64,000 bases of DNA, from assembly GCF_009856825.1 (NCBI RefSeq), contig NZ_WVTD01000004.1, positions 1 to 64,000 on the forward strand. Direction: 5' to 3'. The DNA is from Novosphingobium silvae (GTDB lineage Bacteria; Pseudomonadota; Alphaproteobacteria; Sphingomonadales; Sphingomonadaceae). The notes under the pieces are model-generated. The model was not told the DNA's origin. It worked only from the letters and a program-made list of their open reading frames with translations, and ran no database searches. Made by a program: the position numbers and the translations under genes. Positions 38,344-48,131 of the stretch are shown in pieces. Numbering within the stretch: position 1 is the stretch's first letter; the number at the start of each line of letters is the position of its first letter.

Positions 38344-38769
38344 ATGCCCACGAACCCCACGCTCATTTTCCTGCCGATGCTCGTCGTCGTCGCGCTGACT
38401 TTCGTCGCGTTCGTGCGCATGGCGGCAGCGCGCTCGGGCGTCATCAAGACGATGGAGCCGGGCTACTACCGCGCTCACATCGGAGAGCCGGAGCCCGAGG
38501 TCGCCCGAACGGCGGTGCGCCACTACGGCAACCTGTTCGAACTGCCGACGCTGTTCTACGCGGCCTGCCTGACCGCCTTCGTGGTGGCCACTGTCACGCG
38601 GTGGACGCTCATCTTCGCCTGGGCCTATGTCGCCGCGCGGGTGGTGCAGAGCCTCATCCACGTCACCTACAACAACCCCGCCCATCGCGGCGGGGCCTTC
38701 GTCCTCAGCATGCTGTTCATGCTTGCCCTGTGGATCAACGTCGGGCTGGCGATCCTCTCCCGGGTATGA
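38344..38769 (+). CDS. MAPEG-family membrane protein
   Basis: A 141-aa protein with four membrane helices, starting at the ATG with GGAG about 10 bases upstream. The MAPEG pattern is present: PTLIFLPMLVVVALTFVAFVRM, then ARTAVRHYGNLFELPTLFYAACL, then AYVAARVVQSLIHVTYNNP. MAPEG enzymes act on glutathione conjugates or lipids in eukaryotes; bacterial members are largely uncharacterised. Stop and next start overlap, so it forms an operon with the DUF1294 gene. Confidence 0.87.
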   Translation: MPTNPTLIFLPMLVVVALTFVAFVRMAAARSGVIKTMEPGYYRAHIGEPEPEVARTAVRHYGNLFELPTLFYAACLTAFVVATVTRWTLIFAWAYVAARVVQSLIHVTYNNPAHRGGAFVLSMLFMLALWINVGLAILSRV

Positions 38770-39056
38770 TGACGCTGCAAGTGGCGCAGGCGGGGCTGGC
38801 GCTGCTGGTGCTGCTCAACCTCGCGACATTCCTGGCCTTCGCTCTCGACAAGGCCCGGGCACGGCGGCGCGGCCGGCGGATCGCTGAGGCGACGCTGCTG
38901 TGGCTGGCGCTGGCGGGCGGCACTCCCGGCGCCTATGCCGGGCGGCGCAGCTTCCGTCACAAGACGCGCAAGCAGCCCTTCGTCGGCCGCCTCCACGCCA
39001 TCGCCGTGCTGCAGTTGACGGCCCTTGCGGTCGCCGCGTGGCTGCTGCTGCGCTAG
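38766..39056 (+). CDS. DUF1294 membrane protein
   Basis: A 96-aa protein whose ATG overlaps the MAPEG stop (ATGATG). It has two hydrophobic helices around a basic loop, and the DUF1294 signature ALDKARARR then LALAGGTPGAYAGRRSFRHKTRKQPF. The family is found across proteobacteria, function unknown. Coupled translation with MAPEG suggests a shared membrane role. Confidence 0.85.
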   Translation: MMTLQVAQAGLALLVLLNLATFLAFALDKARARRRGRRIAEATLLWLALAGGTPGAYAGRRSFRHKTRKQPFVGRLHAIAVLQLTALAVAAWLLLR

Positions 39057-39078
39057 CGACGGCTTCCCGCCGGAGGGC

Positions 39079-39450
39079 TCAGCCGACCTCGCTCCCGCCC
39101 CCGTCACGCGGAGCAGGCGCGGCGCGTTCGCGGGCCTTGATGCCGCGGATCTGCGCAAGGTCGCCTTCGAGCACGGCAAGCGCGTCGCGCTCCCGTTCGC
39201 TCAGCCCCTCCCGGTCGAAGTGGCGCATCAGCACTTCCAGCGCGTCGCCGATCCGGCCCAGCTGCCTGCCATAGCTTCCCACCTCGTCGAGGATCGCGCG
39301 CTCGATCTCGGGGTGGCGGGTCTCGCCGATGTTGACGTTGACGAGGCCAAGCTGCGAGCCTTCGAACGTCCAGGTCCAGGCGTTGATCGCCTGCCACAGC
39401 TTCTCGGGCGCGAGGCTGAACTGGAAGGGAGGGAGCGGCATCTGTGCCAT
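39079..39450 (-). CDS. Small partner protein of the hydrolase-CHAT gene
   Basis: A 123-aa protein, mostly helical. The N-terminal part includes Trp-rich LWQAINAWTWTFEGSQLGLVNVNIGETRHPEIERAILDEVGSYGRQLGRIGDALEVLMRHF, then an acidic/basic tail with APAPRDGGG. I recognise no domain. It begins 5 bp after the stop of the 1159-aa CHAT gene and so is co-transcribed. It could be a substrate, inhibitor or scaffold for the CHAT protease; that is speculation. Confidence 0.68.
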   Translation of the reverse strand: MAQMPLPPFQFSLAPEKLWQAINAWTWTFEGSQLGLVNVNIGETRHPEIERAILDEVGSYGRQLGRIGDALEVLMRHFDREGLSERERDALAVLEGDLAQIRGIKARERAAPAPRDGGGSEVG

Positions 39451-39455
39451 GGTGC

Positions 39456-42400
39456 TCACCGGGCCCTTGCGAAGGGATTGCCGTAGACGGTGTAGGCGAG
39501 CCAGGTGAAATCGCTTTCGCCCTGGCATGCGACCCGCCCGGCCTTCACCGCGTCCACCAGCCGGTCCCCCGCCAGCAGCCGCGTATAGAACGTCTCGGCG
39601 AACGTGCGCGCCAGCGTATCGCCCACCGACCACAGCGCGCCCACGAAGACCGCCGCGCCGCCTTCCGTCACCGGCCTTAGGAAAGCGTCGGCAAAGCCTG
39701 ATACTCCCGAAATTCCCTCGCCCGCGCGCCCGGTCTGGCAGGCGTTGACGAAGACCATGCCGCTCGGTTCGCTCCCCCGCTCGTGGAACAGCGCGCGCCG
39801 CTTCACCGCGCTGGAGGAGAGCAGGTCCTCGGCGATGGTGCCCTTGTCCGTCACTTCGCCCGAGAGCACGAGGTCCGAGTTCAGCACCGCCATCTGCTGC
39901 GCCTCGCCGTGGCAGGCGAAGTGGAGCAGGTCGCACTCGGCCGCGTTGCGCGCAAGGAAGCGGCCCACGCTTTCGCTCTGCCCCTCGCCTTCGAAGCGTT
40001 CCACCGCCGCAGCCTTGCCTTCGAACAGCTGGGCCAGCATGTCGCGCTCCTGCGTGGCCTGGGGCAGCCTGTCCTCAACGTTGAGATAGTCCGGGATGAC
40101 GTAGCGCACCCGGTCGGGCCGCAAGTGCAGGGTATCGGCGGGCCACACCGCGTTGTACATCCAGCGCACCAGGCCCCATTCGGCGAGGAAACCGCGGTTC
40201 TCCCGTCCGCCGCCCGCCGGATCGTCGATATAGAGCAGCTCCCAGGGCATGTACGGACTGTCGGCGATGACCTGGATGGCATCGATCCGGTCGCGGTGCT
40301 CCCACAAGGCGTGGCGCACGTCCTGCGGCACCAGCTGGTTGGTCGCGTCGATGGCGAACTCGGTGATGCGCGCGAGGAACAGGCGGTACTCGGTGCGGCT
40401 TTGGCGGTAGGCGGCGTCGAGCTTGCCGAGGAACTGGCCGACGAAGCTTTCCATGCTGAAGCTGGCGGGCAGCACCTTGTCCCAGGTCTCCGCCAGGCCA
40501 CGCCCCGAAAGGTCGTAGCGGATCAGCAGCGAGCCGTCCTGCTGGCGCAGCTCGTAGATCCGCAAGGTGGCGGCATTGCCGGCGGCGGCGCGGTCGGGCA
40601 CGGCGGCGACCCGCGCGCAGACCTTGTCGCCGCTTCCGGCCAGGAACACCGGTTCGAGCAGCAGCGAGGCCAGCGGCAGTCCGTCCTGCTGGATCTCCAC
40701 CTGCACCCGCGCAAGCCCCGGCGCGAAGCCCTCGACCTGGAAGCGCAGACCGGCAGCGTCGTCGGGCACGGAGACGTGCTTTACCGCCGCGCCCACTACT
40801 GCGCAGTTGGCGAGCCCCGTCACTGTGACGGCGATCGGCTGCGAGGGGGAGACGGCGATGGGCGACATCGTCGCGCCGGCGTGCGGCCCCTCGGCGACGA
40901 TCCTCTCGCGCGAGACGGTGACGAACAGCGGAACGGGCCTTGCGACGACGGGAGCCGAGTCCATCTCGGCCGCGAAGAAGCAGGCGGCGGCGGGAACCGG
41001 CAGGGCCGGCGGAAGCGTGGCGTGTGGCGATGCGGTCGCATGCGGCGGCGTGACGCTTTCGACGGCGGCGGCGGCGGTCTCGATGCCGTCGCCCAGCATG
41101 TCGGCGCCCGGCAAATCGGGAAACGCCCGGAACATCATGCCCCCGTCCGAAGGCACGGCGGGAAACGGCTCGGGGGGAGCCGAGCGGCTGCGCCTCCGCT
41201 CGCCCGGCGAGGCCTTTGGAGGCGAGGGCTTGGACGGCGCGGGGGATGGTGGTGCCACCGCTGCCGGGAGCATCGCGGCGCCGGGCGCTATCGCCGGTTC
41301 CCCGGGAGGCGGCGGCCCGGGCAGAGCGGCGGCCCGGCGTTCGTCCCCGAGCAGCCAGTCGTGCAGGGCCTCGGCGACGGAAGGCACCGCGAAGTAGATC
41401 ACGTGGTAGACCGCGTCTTCCAGCGGCATCTCGCGCAGCAGCGGGAAGGAAGGCGCCTCGGCAGCGTCGCCGAAATCGGTCATGGAAGCGGTGTCGACGA
41501 CAAGGTCGTTGGCCTCGTCGCGAAAGAAGCGGTCGACGACCCGGTCGCCCACGAATAGGGCGAGCTTGCCCGCGATCCCGGTGGCAGCCCCGCGTGCGGG
41601 CTCGAAGTTGGACGCGACCACGTGCACCGGCCCGGCGGTCCCCAGCGCGTCGGCGCGGGCGAGCCGGCGGATCGTCTCGCTGCCGGGCCGCATCGCGGCA
41701 AGGCCGGGGACGCGCCCTTCCTCGACGCCGACGAGAGGCATCGCCTTGACGAAGCCTGCCACGAACTTGATCGCCTGCTGCGTCACCATGCCCACGAGCG
41801 GCGCGGTCGCGGCGCCCAGCAGCGTGGTGCCGGCCATCAGGATGCTGGTGTAGAGGTCCACCAGGGTGCGCCAGTTCGCAGGCTCGGCAAGGTGCGTGCC
41901 GGCATTGGTGCAGCCCACGAAGACGAGCTTGCCGAAACGCAGCCGCTCCCCCAGCCGCGCGACGGTGCTGCGCAGGACAAGCCCGCCCCGGCTGAAGGCG
42001 ACCGCATCCACCTCAGTCCCGTCCGGGAGGAAGGCCAGCGCCTGTTCGAACAGGGCGGCGTTGGCTTCCGGATCGACGGCAAGGGTGCGGTGGTCCACCC
42101 CCAGCACGAGATCGTAGCGAAGGCGCGCCTGTTCGAGGAAGCTGCGCCCGGCAGGCGTCGCTTCCAGCGCGCCGAAGCTGCCGCGCACGCTGGAGAACGT
42201 GCCGTGGACGAACAGCAGGACGCGGGCAGGCCGGTCCAACCCTTCGATCCGCGCGCGGGCCGGGGCCGGAGCAGGCGCGGCGCCTGCCACCCAGCCAACC
42301 GCAGGGCCGTCCATCGCCACCAGCCCTTCGACGAGGTCGCCTTCGATCCGTGCGACGGCAAGGTCGATCGCCTGCGCGGCGACGAAGCGGGCGACGCGGA

Positions 42401-42935
42401 TGCGCACCGGTTCGATCAGCCGGTCGACGATGGCGCTGCCCAGCCCGCGCCTTTCGGAGGCGGCGGGGCTTTCGCCGGGGGGCGCGAGGGTGAACGTGAG
42501 CGTCTCCTGCCCGGCGCCGCCGCGGGTCCGCCGCAGCGCGTCCGAGGCCGCAATCTCGGGAGTGGCGGAATGAAGCTCGTCCGGGAAAACCCAGTGGAAG
42601 ACGCCGTCCTCGCCCTCGACCAGGACGAGTGCCGATTCGCCCGGGGCGACGTCCACCTCGACGCGGGGGCTCTCCACCTGCGGCGAAGGCGCGCGGCGCT
42701 CGTGCCGGCTGGCGGGCGCAGGCGGCGCGGGAACGGCGGGCGGGGCCACGACGAGGTCGGCCACGACGTCCATCCCGGCCTGGGCAAGAGCACCGTCAAG
42801 GACGGCCTCCGCCTCGCCGCCAGCCCCGCCCCCGGCTCTCGATCGTCGCAGGGCAGCGGGCGCCGCCTCCACTTCGATCACACCGACAAGACGCACTCCC
42901 GTGGCAGGTGTCTGAACCATGGCGGTATCCCCCAT
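39456..42935 (-). CDS. Alpha/beta-hydrolase plus CHAT (caspase-like) protease fusion
   Basis: A 1159-aa protein (an ATG five codons later, at 42920, has a better ribosome site). Residues 238-345 look like an alpha/beta-hydrolase: FVHGTFSS at 242-249 and the nucleophile elbow AFSRGG with Ser315. A Pro-rich disordered linker spans about 540-650. A middle region (~720-1000) may be a beta domain plus the CHAT N-terminal half. CHAT catalytic residues are His1009 in FACHG and Cys1066 in VNACQTG. CHAT proteases (separase/caspase-like) act in TPR-CHAT/Craspase and gasdermin-linked defence. No signal peptide is visible. Why a lipase- or esterase-like domain is fused is unclear. Substrate unknown. Confidence 0.85.
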   Translation of the reverse strand: MGDTAMVQTPATGVRLVGVIEVEAAPAALRRSRAGGGAGGEAEAVLDGALAQAGMDVVADLVVAPPAVPAPPAPASRHERRAPSPQVESPRVEVDVAPGESALVLVEGEDGVFHWVFPDELHSATPEIAASDALRRTRGGAGQETLTFTLAPPGESPAASERRGLGSAIVDRLIEPVRIRVARFVAAQAIDLAVARIEGDLVEGLVAMDGPAVGWVAGAAPAPAPARARIEGLDRPARVLLFVHGTFSSVRGSFGALEATPAGRSFLEQARLRYDLVLGVDHRTLAVDPEANAALFEQALAFLPDGTEVDAVAFSRGGLVLRSTVARLGERLRFGKLVFVGCTNAGTHLAEPANWRTLVDLYTSILMAGTTLLGAATAPLVGMVTQQAIKFVAGFVKAMPLVGVEEGRVPGLAAMRPGSETIRRLARADALGTAGPVHVVASNFEPARGAATGIAGKLALFVGDRVVDRFFRDEANDLVVDTASMTDFGDAAEAPSFPLLREMPLEDAVYHVIYFAVPSVAEALHDWLLGDERRAAALPGPPPPGEPAIAPGAAMLPAAVAPPSPAPSKPSPPKASPGERRRSRSAPPEPFPAVPSDGGMMFRAFPDLPGADMLGDGIETAAAAVESVTPPHATASPHATLPPALPVPAAACFFAAEMDSAPVVARPVPLFVTVSRERIVAEGPHAGATMSPIAVSPSQPIAVTVTGLANCAVVGAAVKHVSVPDDAAGLRFQVEGFAPGLARVQVEIQQDGLPLASLLLEPVFLAGSGDKVCARVAAVPDRAAAGNAATLRIYELRQQDGSLLIRYDLSGRGLAETWDKVLPASFSMESFVGQFLGKLDAAYRQSRTEYRLFLARITEFAIDATNQLVPQDVRHALWEHRDRIDAIQVIADSPYMPWELLYIDDPAGGGRENRGFLAEWGLVRWMYNAVWPADTLHLRPDRVRYVIPDYLNVEDRLPQATQERDMLAQLFEGKAAAVERFEGEGQSESVGRFLARNAAECDLLHFACHGEAQQMAVLNSDLVLSGEVTDKGTIAEDLLSSSAVKRRALFHERGSEPSGMVFVNACQTGRAGEGISGVSGFADAFLRPVTEGGAAVFVGALWSVGDTLARTFAETFYTRLLAGDRLVDAVKAGRVACQGESDFTWLAYTVYGNPFARAR

Positions 42936-43052
42936 GCGCCGGACTCGGCCGGCGGGTTGCTCATCGCAAGCAGGGAGAATGCCTCAATCGCGGCGACTTG
43001 TTCATGACGTTTGCCGTCATTGCGGACCGTCGCGCGGTTTTGGAGCGGTGCC

Positions 43053-44381
43053 TCAGGCCGCCGTCAGGAACAGGCCCGCAAGCGCGGCGCTCATCAGGTT
43101 GGAAAGGCTTCCGGCCGCCAGCGCGCGAATGCCCAGCCGGGCGATGATCGGGCGCTGGTTGGGGGCAAGGCCACCAGTCACCGCCATCTGGATCGCGATC
43201 GAGGAAAAGTTGGCGAAGCCGCAGAGCGCGAAGGTCACCACCGCCACCGTGCGCGGCGACAGGCCGGCATCCTTGCCCAGTTCGATGAACGAGACGAACT
43301 CGTTCAGCACGATCTTGGTGCCGAACAGCCCACCCGCGTGCATCGCCTCGGTCCAGTCGGGCGTGGCGAGAAGATAGAAGATCGGCGCGAAAACGTAGCC
43401 GAGCAGCGACTGGAAAGTGACACCGCCAAAGCCGAAAAGGCCTGCCGCCCAGCCGACGAAGCCGTTCGCCAGCGCGATCAGGGCGACGAAGGCCAGCACC
43501 ATCGCACCCACCGCGACGGCAAGCTTCACGCCCGTCTGCGCGCCCTGCGAGGCGGCCATGATGATGTTGGCGGGCTTTTCCTCGTCATGCTCCACCGCCT
43601 CGGGCTCGTCGACGTGGACGCCGGGCTGGTGAGTCACGTCCGCCCGGTTGAGCGCGGCGGCAGCGAGGCCGGCGGGGGGCAGGGCGCTTTCGTGCACGTC
43701 GAGATCGGCCGAGGCCGCGCCCGGGCGCGGGTCGGGCATGATCATCTTGGCCATGAAGATACCCCCCGGCGCCGACATGAACGCGGCGGCGACGAGATAG
43801 TCGATGCGGATACCCATCGAGGCATAGGCGGCCAGGATCGTCCCCGCGACGCCCGCAAGGCCCACCGTCATCACGCAGAACAGCTGCGAGGGGTTGAGCG
43901 AGGCGAGGTAGGGGCGGATCACCAGCGGCGCCTCGCTCTGCCCCACGAAGATGTTCGAGGCCGCGCACAGGCTTTCCACCTTGGAGATGCCGGTCACCTT
44001 CTCCAGCGCGCCGCCCAGCCAGCGCACGACCAGCGGCATGATGCGCAGGTAGTACAGGATCGAGATCAGCGAGGCGAAGAAGATGATCACGGGCAGCGCC
44101 GCGATCGCGAAGCTGGTGCCGCCGATCTCGGGCGAGGCGAGCGGGCCGAACAGGAAGTCCACCCCGGCATGGGCATAGCCCAGCAGGCTCTCCACGCCCG
44201 AAGCCGCGCCGCGCAGTATGCGGTTGCCCACCGGCACGTAGAGCACCAGCGCGGCGAGACCGGCCTGCAGGGCGAAGGCCGCGCCCACCACGCGCAGGCG
44301 AATGGCCTTGCGGTCGGTGGAAAGCAGGAAGGCTGCCGCCATGATGAGAACGATGCCGATCAGGCTATAGGCGACATGCAT
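43053..44381 (-). CDS. Concentrative nucleoside transporter (NupC family)
   Basis: A 442-aa CNT transporter with about eight to ten helices. Signatures include ESLCAASNIFVGQSEAPLVIRPYL and FAIAALPVIIFFASLISILYYL, and the GG-rich ends. It imports nucleosides with Na+ or H+. An acidic/Pro-rich loop of ~45 residues (about 220-265) lies between conserved helices. It is not linked to nucleoside-catabolism genes here. Confidence 0.92.
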   Translation of the reverse strand: MHVAYSLIGIVLIMAAAFLLSTDRKAIRLRVVGAAFALQAGLAALVLYVPVGNRILRGAASGVESLLGYAHAGVDFLFGPLASPEIGGTSFAIAALPVIIFFASLISILYYLRIMPLVVRWLGGALEKVTGISKVESLCAASNIFVGQSEAPLVIRPYLASLNPSQLFCVMTVGLAGVAGTILAAYASMGIRIDYLVAAAFMSAPGGIFMAKMIMPDPRPGAASADLDVHESALPPAGLAAAALNRADVTHQPGVHVDEPEAVEHDEEKPANIIMAASQGAQTGVKLAVAVGAMVLAFVALIALANGFVGWAAGLFGFGGVTFQSLLGYVFAPIFYLLATPDWTEAMHAGGLFGTKIVLNEFVSFIELGKDAGLSPRTVAVVTFALCGFANFSSIAIQMAVTGGLAPNQRPIIARLGIRALAAGSLSNLMSAALAGLFLTAA

Positions 44382-44487
44382 CGAGGCGCGGGGCTCCGGA
44401 AGGAAAACGTTGAGAACAGCCCCCGACCCTACCGGCGCAGGCGCGGGACGACTAGTGCAATCGTGCGTTCGCCGCTAGAGGGCTTGG

Positions 44488-45120
44488 ATGCAGCCCCAGA
44501 ATCGCTCCATCCCTTCCGCGCTCTTCCTGTTTTCACTGATCTACGGCGGAATGGTCACGCTGGGAGGCGTGCTGGGGACCAAGCAGGTGGCGCTGGGGCC
44601 GCTCGCGGTGGAAGCGGGCATCTTCCCATTCCTGACGCTGGTGGCGATATCGAGCGGCATCGCCGAACTCTATGGCAAGGATACCGCCAACCGCCTGGCG
44701 CGCTTCGGACTGATACCGCTGGCGATGGCGATCGGCCTCACTTTCTTCGTGCTTCGCCTGCCCACCGATCCGGGCATGTACGAACCGGCCAAGGACGCCT
44801 TCCCGATCGTGCTGTCGCAGTCGGGGCGGATGATGGCGGCGGGGATCTGCGCCTATGCGGTGTCGCTCACGCTCAACATCTGGATCTTCTCGCGCCTCGC
44901 CCGCGCGACGGGGCGCTTCGCCGGGCTGCGCGGCTTCATCGCCGCCGCCCTTTCGCAGGTGGTCGATACCGCGATCTTCATCACCATCTCGTTCTATGGC
45001 GAGCGGGAGATCGGCACGATCCTTCTGGGACAGGCGCTGGCCAAGGTCGTCCTTTCCGCCTTCGTGGTGCCGGTGGTGATCTGGCTGGTGGTGAAGCTGG
45101 GCCGCAAGCTCGACGCCTGA
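44488..45120 (+). CDS. yhhQ: Queuosine precursor transporter (YhhQ/VUT family)
   Basis: A 210-aa six-helix protein with the VUT family signature: LIYGGMVTLGGVLGTKQVALG at the start and ALSQVVDTAIFITISFYG in the middle. YhhQ imports preQ0 or preQ1, the precursors of the modified tRNA base queuosine. Alone between a nucleoside transporter and argB. Confidence 0.88.
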   Translation: MQPQNRSIPSALFLFSLIYGGMVTLGGVLGTKQVALGPLAVEAGIFPFLTLVAISSGIAELYGKDTANRLARFGLIPLAMAIGLTFFVLRLPTDPGMYEPAKDAFPIVLSQSGRMMAAGICAYAVSLTLNIWIFSRLARATGRFAGLRGFIAAALSQVVDTAIFITISFYGEREIGTILLGQALAKVVLSAFVVPVVIWLVVKLGRKLDA

Positions 45121-45239
45121 GCGGCTGACGGCCTTAGCGGCTCACAGGCTGACGGGTAGACGGGCGGGGCGAAGCGGCCGCGCGCAAAATCGTCCGAAAA
45201 CGGGTTCAAAAATGCGTGCACGCGCGTAAAGCGCGTTGC

Positions 45240-46139
45240 ATGTCGAATCCCCACCACCCCTCGCTGCTGGCCAAGGCCGAAACCCTCGTCGATGCGCTGC
45301 CCTACATGCAGCGATATGCCGGGCGGACCTTCGTCGTGAAGTACGGCGGCCACGCCATGGGCAATCCCGAAAAGGCGGTAGACTTCGCCGAGGACGTGGT
45401 GCTGCTGAAAGCGGTGGGCATCAACGTGGTGGTCGTTCACGGCGGCGGCCCGCAGATCGGCGCGATGCTCAAGAAGGTCGGGGTCGAGAGCCGGTTCGTC
45501 GATGGCCTGCGCGTGACCGACAAGGCTACCGCGCAAGTGGCCGAGATGGTCCTGTGCGGTGCGATCAACAAGGAGATCGTGAGCTGGATCGCCAAGGCCG
45601 GCGGCAAGGCGATGGGAGTCTCCGGCAAGGACGGCGGCATGGTCACCGCCCGCAAGGTGGAACGCACCCGCAAGGACCCGGACAGCCTGATCGAGCAGGT
45701 CGTCGACCTCGGCTTCGTGGGCGAGCCCGAGACGATCGACACCAGCGTCATCGAGACGATCTCGGGCGCGGGAATGATCCCGGTCATCGCTCCGATCGCG
45801 GCCGGGGCCGACGGCGAGACCTACAACGTCAACGCCGATACGATGGCCGGCGCCATCGCCGCCGCGCTCGGCGCCTCGCGCCTGTTCCTGCTGACCGACG
45901 TCGCCGGTGTGCTCGACAAGCAGGGCCAGCTGCTCACCGACCTGACTCCTTCGGCGATCGAGGGGCTGAAGGAAGACGGCACGATCTCGGGCGGGATGAT
46001 CCCCAAGCTGGAAACCTGCATCCATGCGGTGGAAGCAGGCTGCGAAGCGGCGGTCGTGCTTGACGGGCGGGTATCGCATGCCATGTTGCTGGAAATTTTC
46101 ACGCAGGAAGGTGCCGGCACGCTGATCCGGGCGGGTTGA
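45240..46139 (+). CDS. argB: Acetylglutamate kinase
   Basis: A 299-aa amino-acid kinase, starting at [11 protein letters not shown]. It has [23 protein letters not shown] and [18 protein letters not shown], and ends with the C-terminal GTLIRAG. It phosphorylates N-acetylglutamate, the second step of arginine synthesis. The N-terminal helix before the kinase core suggests the arginine-sensitive hexameric form. Confidence 0.97.
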   Translation: MSNPHHPSLLAKAETLVDALPYMQRYAGRTFVVKYGGHAMGNPEKAVDFAEDVVLLKAVGINVVVVHGGGPQIGAMLKKVGVESRFVDGLRVTDKATAQVAEMVLCGAINKEIVSWIAKAGGKAMGVSGKDGGMVTARKVERTRKDPDSLIEQVVDLGFVGEPETIDTSVIETISGAGMIPVIAPIAAGADGETYNVNADTMAGAIAAALGASRLFLLTDVAGVLDKQGQLLTDLTPSAIEGLKEDGTISGGMIPKLETCIHAVEAGCEAAVVLDGRVSHAMLLEIFTQEGAGTLIRAG

Positions 46140-46207
46140 GACTTCCTCCACGGCCAGGCGTTCCTCGGGAGGGGGAAGTCCTGCGAACCGAAAGGCACTT
46201 GAAGGCA

Positions 46208-46783
46208 ATGCGCATCACCACAGCACTCGCAACCCTGCTCTCGGGCCCGGCGCTGTTGCTGCTCGCCGCCTGCGACAAGGCGGCGGACGCGCCCTCCGCT
46301 GCCGCAAGTGCCAGCATGGACGCCGCTTCCGATGCCAGCGGCGCGGTGGTAGACGATGTCGCCGATGTCGCCGCCACCGACGGAGCGCCTTCGGTCGATG
46401 GCGCCGTCGCCAGCACGCTCGACATGGGCGCCCTGGCCGAGCGCCGCGATCCCGAGCGGCTGGTGCGCTACTATGTCAGCGCGGTGCGAGTGAAGGACTG
46501 GGCCAGCGCCGCCCGGGCGTGGAGCCTCGACGCGCAGATGACGCCCGCCAAGCTCGAGGCCTCGCTGGGCGGCGATGCGGGCGCGAAGCTTGCCGTCGGC
46601 AAGGGCGACGTCGAAGGCGCGGCGGGCTCGCTCTACTACGAGGCGCCGCTGGTGGTCGATTTCGGCGGCGGCCAGCCCTCGAAGCGCGGCACCATCGTGC
46701 TTCGCCGCGTCAACGATGTGCCCGGAGCCAGCGAGGAGCAGCTTAACTGGCGGATCGAGCGGACCTCCACGCTGACGCAGTGA
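46208..46783 (+). CDS. Lipoprotein of unknown function
   Basis: A 191-aa lipoprotein when started at the ATG of MRITTALATLL. The lipobox LLAAC places the lipid Cys at about residue 20, followed by an Ala/Asp/Ser linker of ~60 residues. The C-terminal domain (LVRYYVSAVRVKDWASAARAWS...SLYYEAPLVVDFGG) shows an alpha/beta pattern. I cannot name the domain. It stands in the 69-bp distance after argB. Confidence 0.72.
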   Translation: MRITTALATLLSGPALLLLAACDKAADAPSAAASASMDAASDASGAVVDDVADVAATDGAPSVDGAVASTLDMGALAERRDPERLVRYYVSAVRVKDWASAARAWSLDAQMTPAKLEASLGGDAGAKLAVGKGDVEGAAGSLYYEAPLVVDFGGGQPSKRGTIVLRRVNDVPGASEEQLNWRIERTSTLTQ

Positions 46784-46941
46784 TCGGCTAGCGTAAGCGA
46801 TCCGCCGGGGATCGTCGCGGCTCCCAATGCATCGCCGGTTCCGATCAATTGCCGGTGGACGCGCCCTTGCCCCGGCGCGGTCTGCTCGGCTATCAGCGAG
46901 CGGTAAGGCGCGCGTCCCCCGCGCATCCAAAGGAGCCGGCG

Positions 46942-47235
46942 TTGCTGTTCTTGACCCTTTATCAGATCGTCGATTACCTCATCAACATCATCGTCTTCGT
47001 GGTGATCGTGCAGTTCGTGCTGGGGCTGCTGATCGCGTTCAACGTGGTCAACATGCACAACCAGTTCGTCTCGGCGGTCTACACGGCGCTGAACGCGATC
47101 TTGGAGCCGATGCTGCGGCCGATCCGGCGCATCATGCCCAACACCGGCGCGATCGACTTCTCGCCGATGGTGCTGATCATCGGGCTCACCATCCTGCAGA
47201 TCATCCTGGCCAACCTTGCAAGGGCCTACGCCTGA
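46942..47235 (+). CDS. YggT-family membrane protein
   Basis: Starting at a TTG with AAGGAG 8-13 bases upstream gives 97 aa, which is the normal length; no ATG is well placed. Two membrane segments ([22 protein letters not shown] and [21 protein letters not shown]) flank [14 protein letters not shown], the YggT signature. YggT proteins affect cell division and osmotic tolerance in some bacteria. The stop overlaps the folD start by one base. Confidence 0.85.
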   Translation: MLFLTLYQIVDYLINIIVFVVIVQFVLGLLIAFNVVNMHNQFVSAVYTALNAILEPMLRPIRRIMPNTGAIDFSPMVLIIGLTILQIILANLARAYA

Positions 47236-48131
47236 TGACCACCGCCTCGATCATCGACGGCAAGGCCTTCGCAGAAACGCTGCGCGCCCGTGTCGCCGAT
47301 GCCGCCGCCAGCTTTGCGCAGCAGGCCGGACGCAACGCGGGTCTCGCGGTGGTCCTCGTCGGGGAAGACCCGGCGAGCCAGGTCTACGTGCGCAACAAGG
47401 GCCGCCAGACGCTGGCCTGCGGCATGGAAAGCTTCGAGCACAAGCTGCCCGCCGATGCGCCCGAGGCCGACCTGCTGGCCCTGGTGGAGCAGCTGAACGG
47501 CGATCCGGCGGTCGACGGCATCCTCGTCCAGCTGCCGCTGCCCCGCCACATGGACGAGGCGAAGGTCATCGCCGCGCTCAACCCCGACAAGGACGTCGAC
47601 GGCTTCCACGTGGTGAACGTCGGCCGTCTTGCCACCGGCGCGCCGGGGTTCGTGCCCTGCACGCCGCTGGGCTGCGTGATGCTGCTGAAGGATCAGCTGG
47701 GCTCGCTCTCGGGCCTCGATGCGGTGGTGATCGGGCGATCGAACATCGTCGGAAAGCCCATGGCGCAGCTGCTGCTGGCGGAAAGCTGCACGGTGACCGT
47801 GGCGCACAGCCGCACCCGCGACCTTGCCGATGTGGTGCGCCGCGCCGACATCGTCGTCGCCGCGGTCGGCCGCCCGGAAATGGTCAGGGGTGACTGGCTG
47901 AAGCCCGGCGCCACGGTGATCGACGTGGGCATCAACCGCGTCCCCGCGGCCGAGGACGGCAAGAGCAGGCTGGTGGGCGATGTCGATTTCGCTTCGGCCA
48001 GCGCGGTCGCGGGCGCGATCACGCCGGTGCCGGGCGGCGTGGGGCCGATGACCATCGCGGTGCTCCTGCGCAACACGATCGTCGCTGCGCATCGCAACAT
48101 GGGGCTCGCGCTCGACGAGACCCTCCTGTGA
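47235..48131 (+). CDS. folD: Bifunctional methylenetetrahydrofolate dehydrogenase/cyclohydrolase
   Basis: A 298-aa FolD. Catalytic Lys lies in [11 protein letters not shown] near residue 56. [13 protein letters not shown] and [16 protein letters not shown] are the standard family motifs. It interconverts methylene-, methenyl- and formyl-tetrahydrofolate, feeding purine and formyl-methionine synthesis. It overlaps YggT upstream and the next gene downstream, so it is in one operon. Confidence 0.97.
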   Translation: MTTASIIDGKAFAETLRARVADAAASFAQQAGRNAGLAVVLVGEDPASQVYVRNKGRQTLACGMESFEHKLPADAPEADLLALVEQLNGDPAVDGILVQLPLPRHMDEAKVIAALNPDKDVDGFHVVNVGRLATGAPGFVPCTPLGCVMLLKDQLGSLSGLDAVVIGRSNIVGKPMAQLLLAESCTVTVAHSRTRDLADVVRRADIVVAAVGRPEMVRGDWLKPGATVIDVGINRVPAAEDGKSRLVGDVDFASASAVAGAITPVPGGVGPMTIAVLLRNTIVAAHRNMGLALDETLL

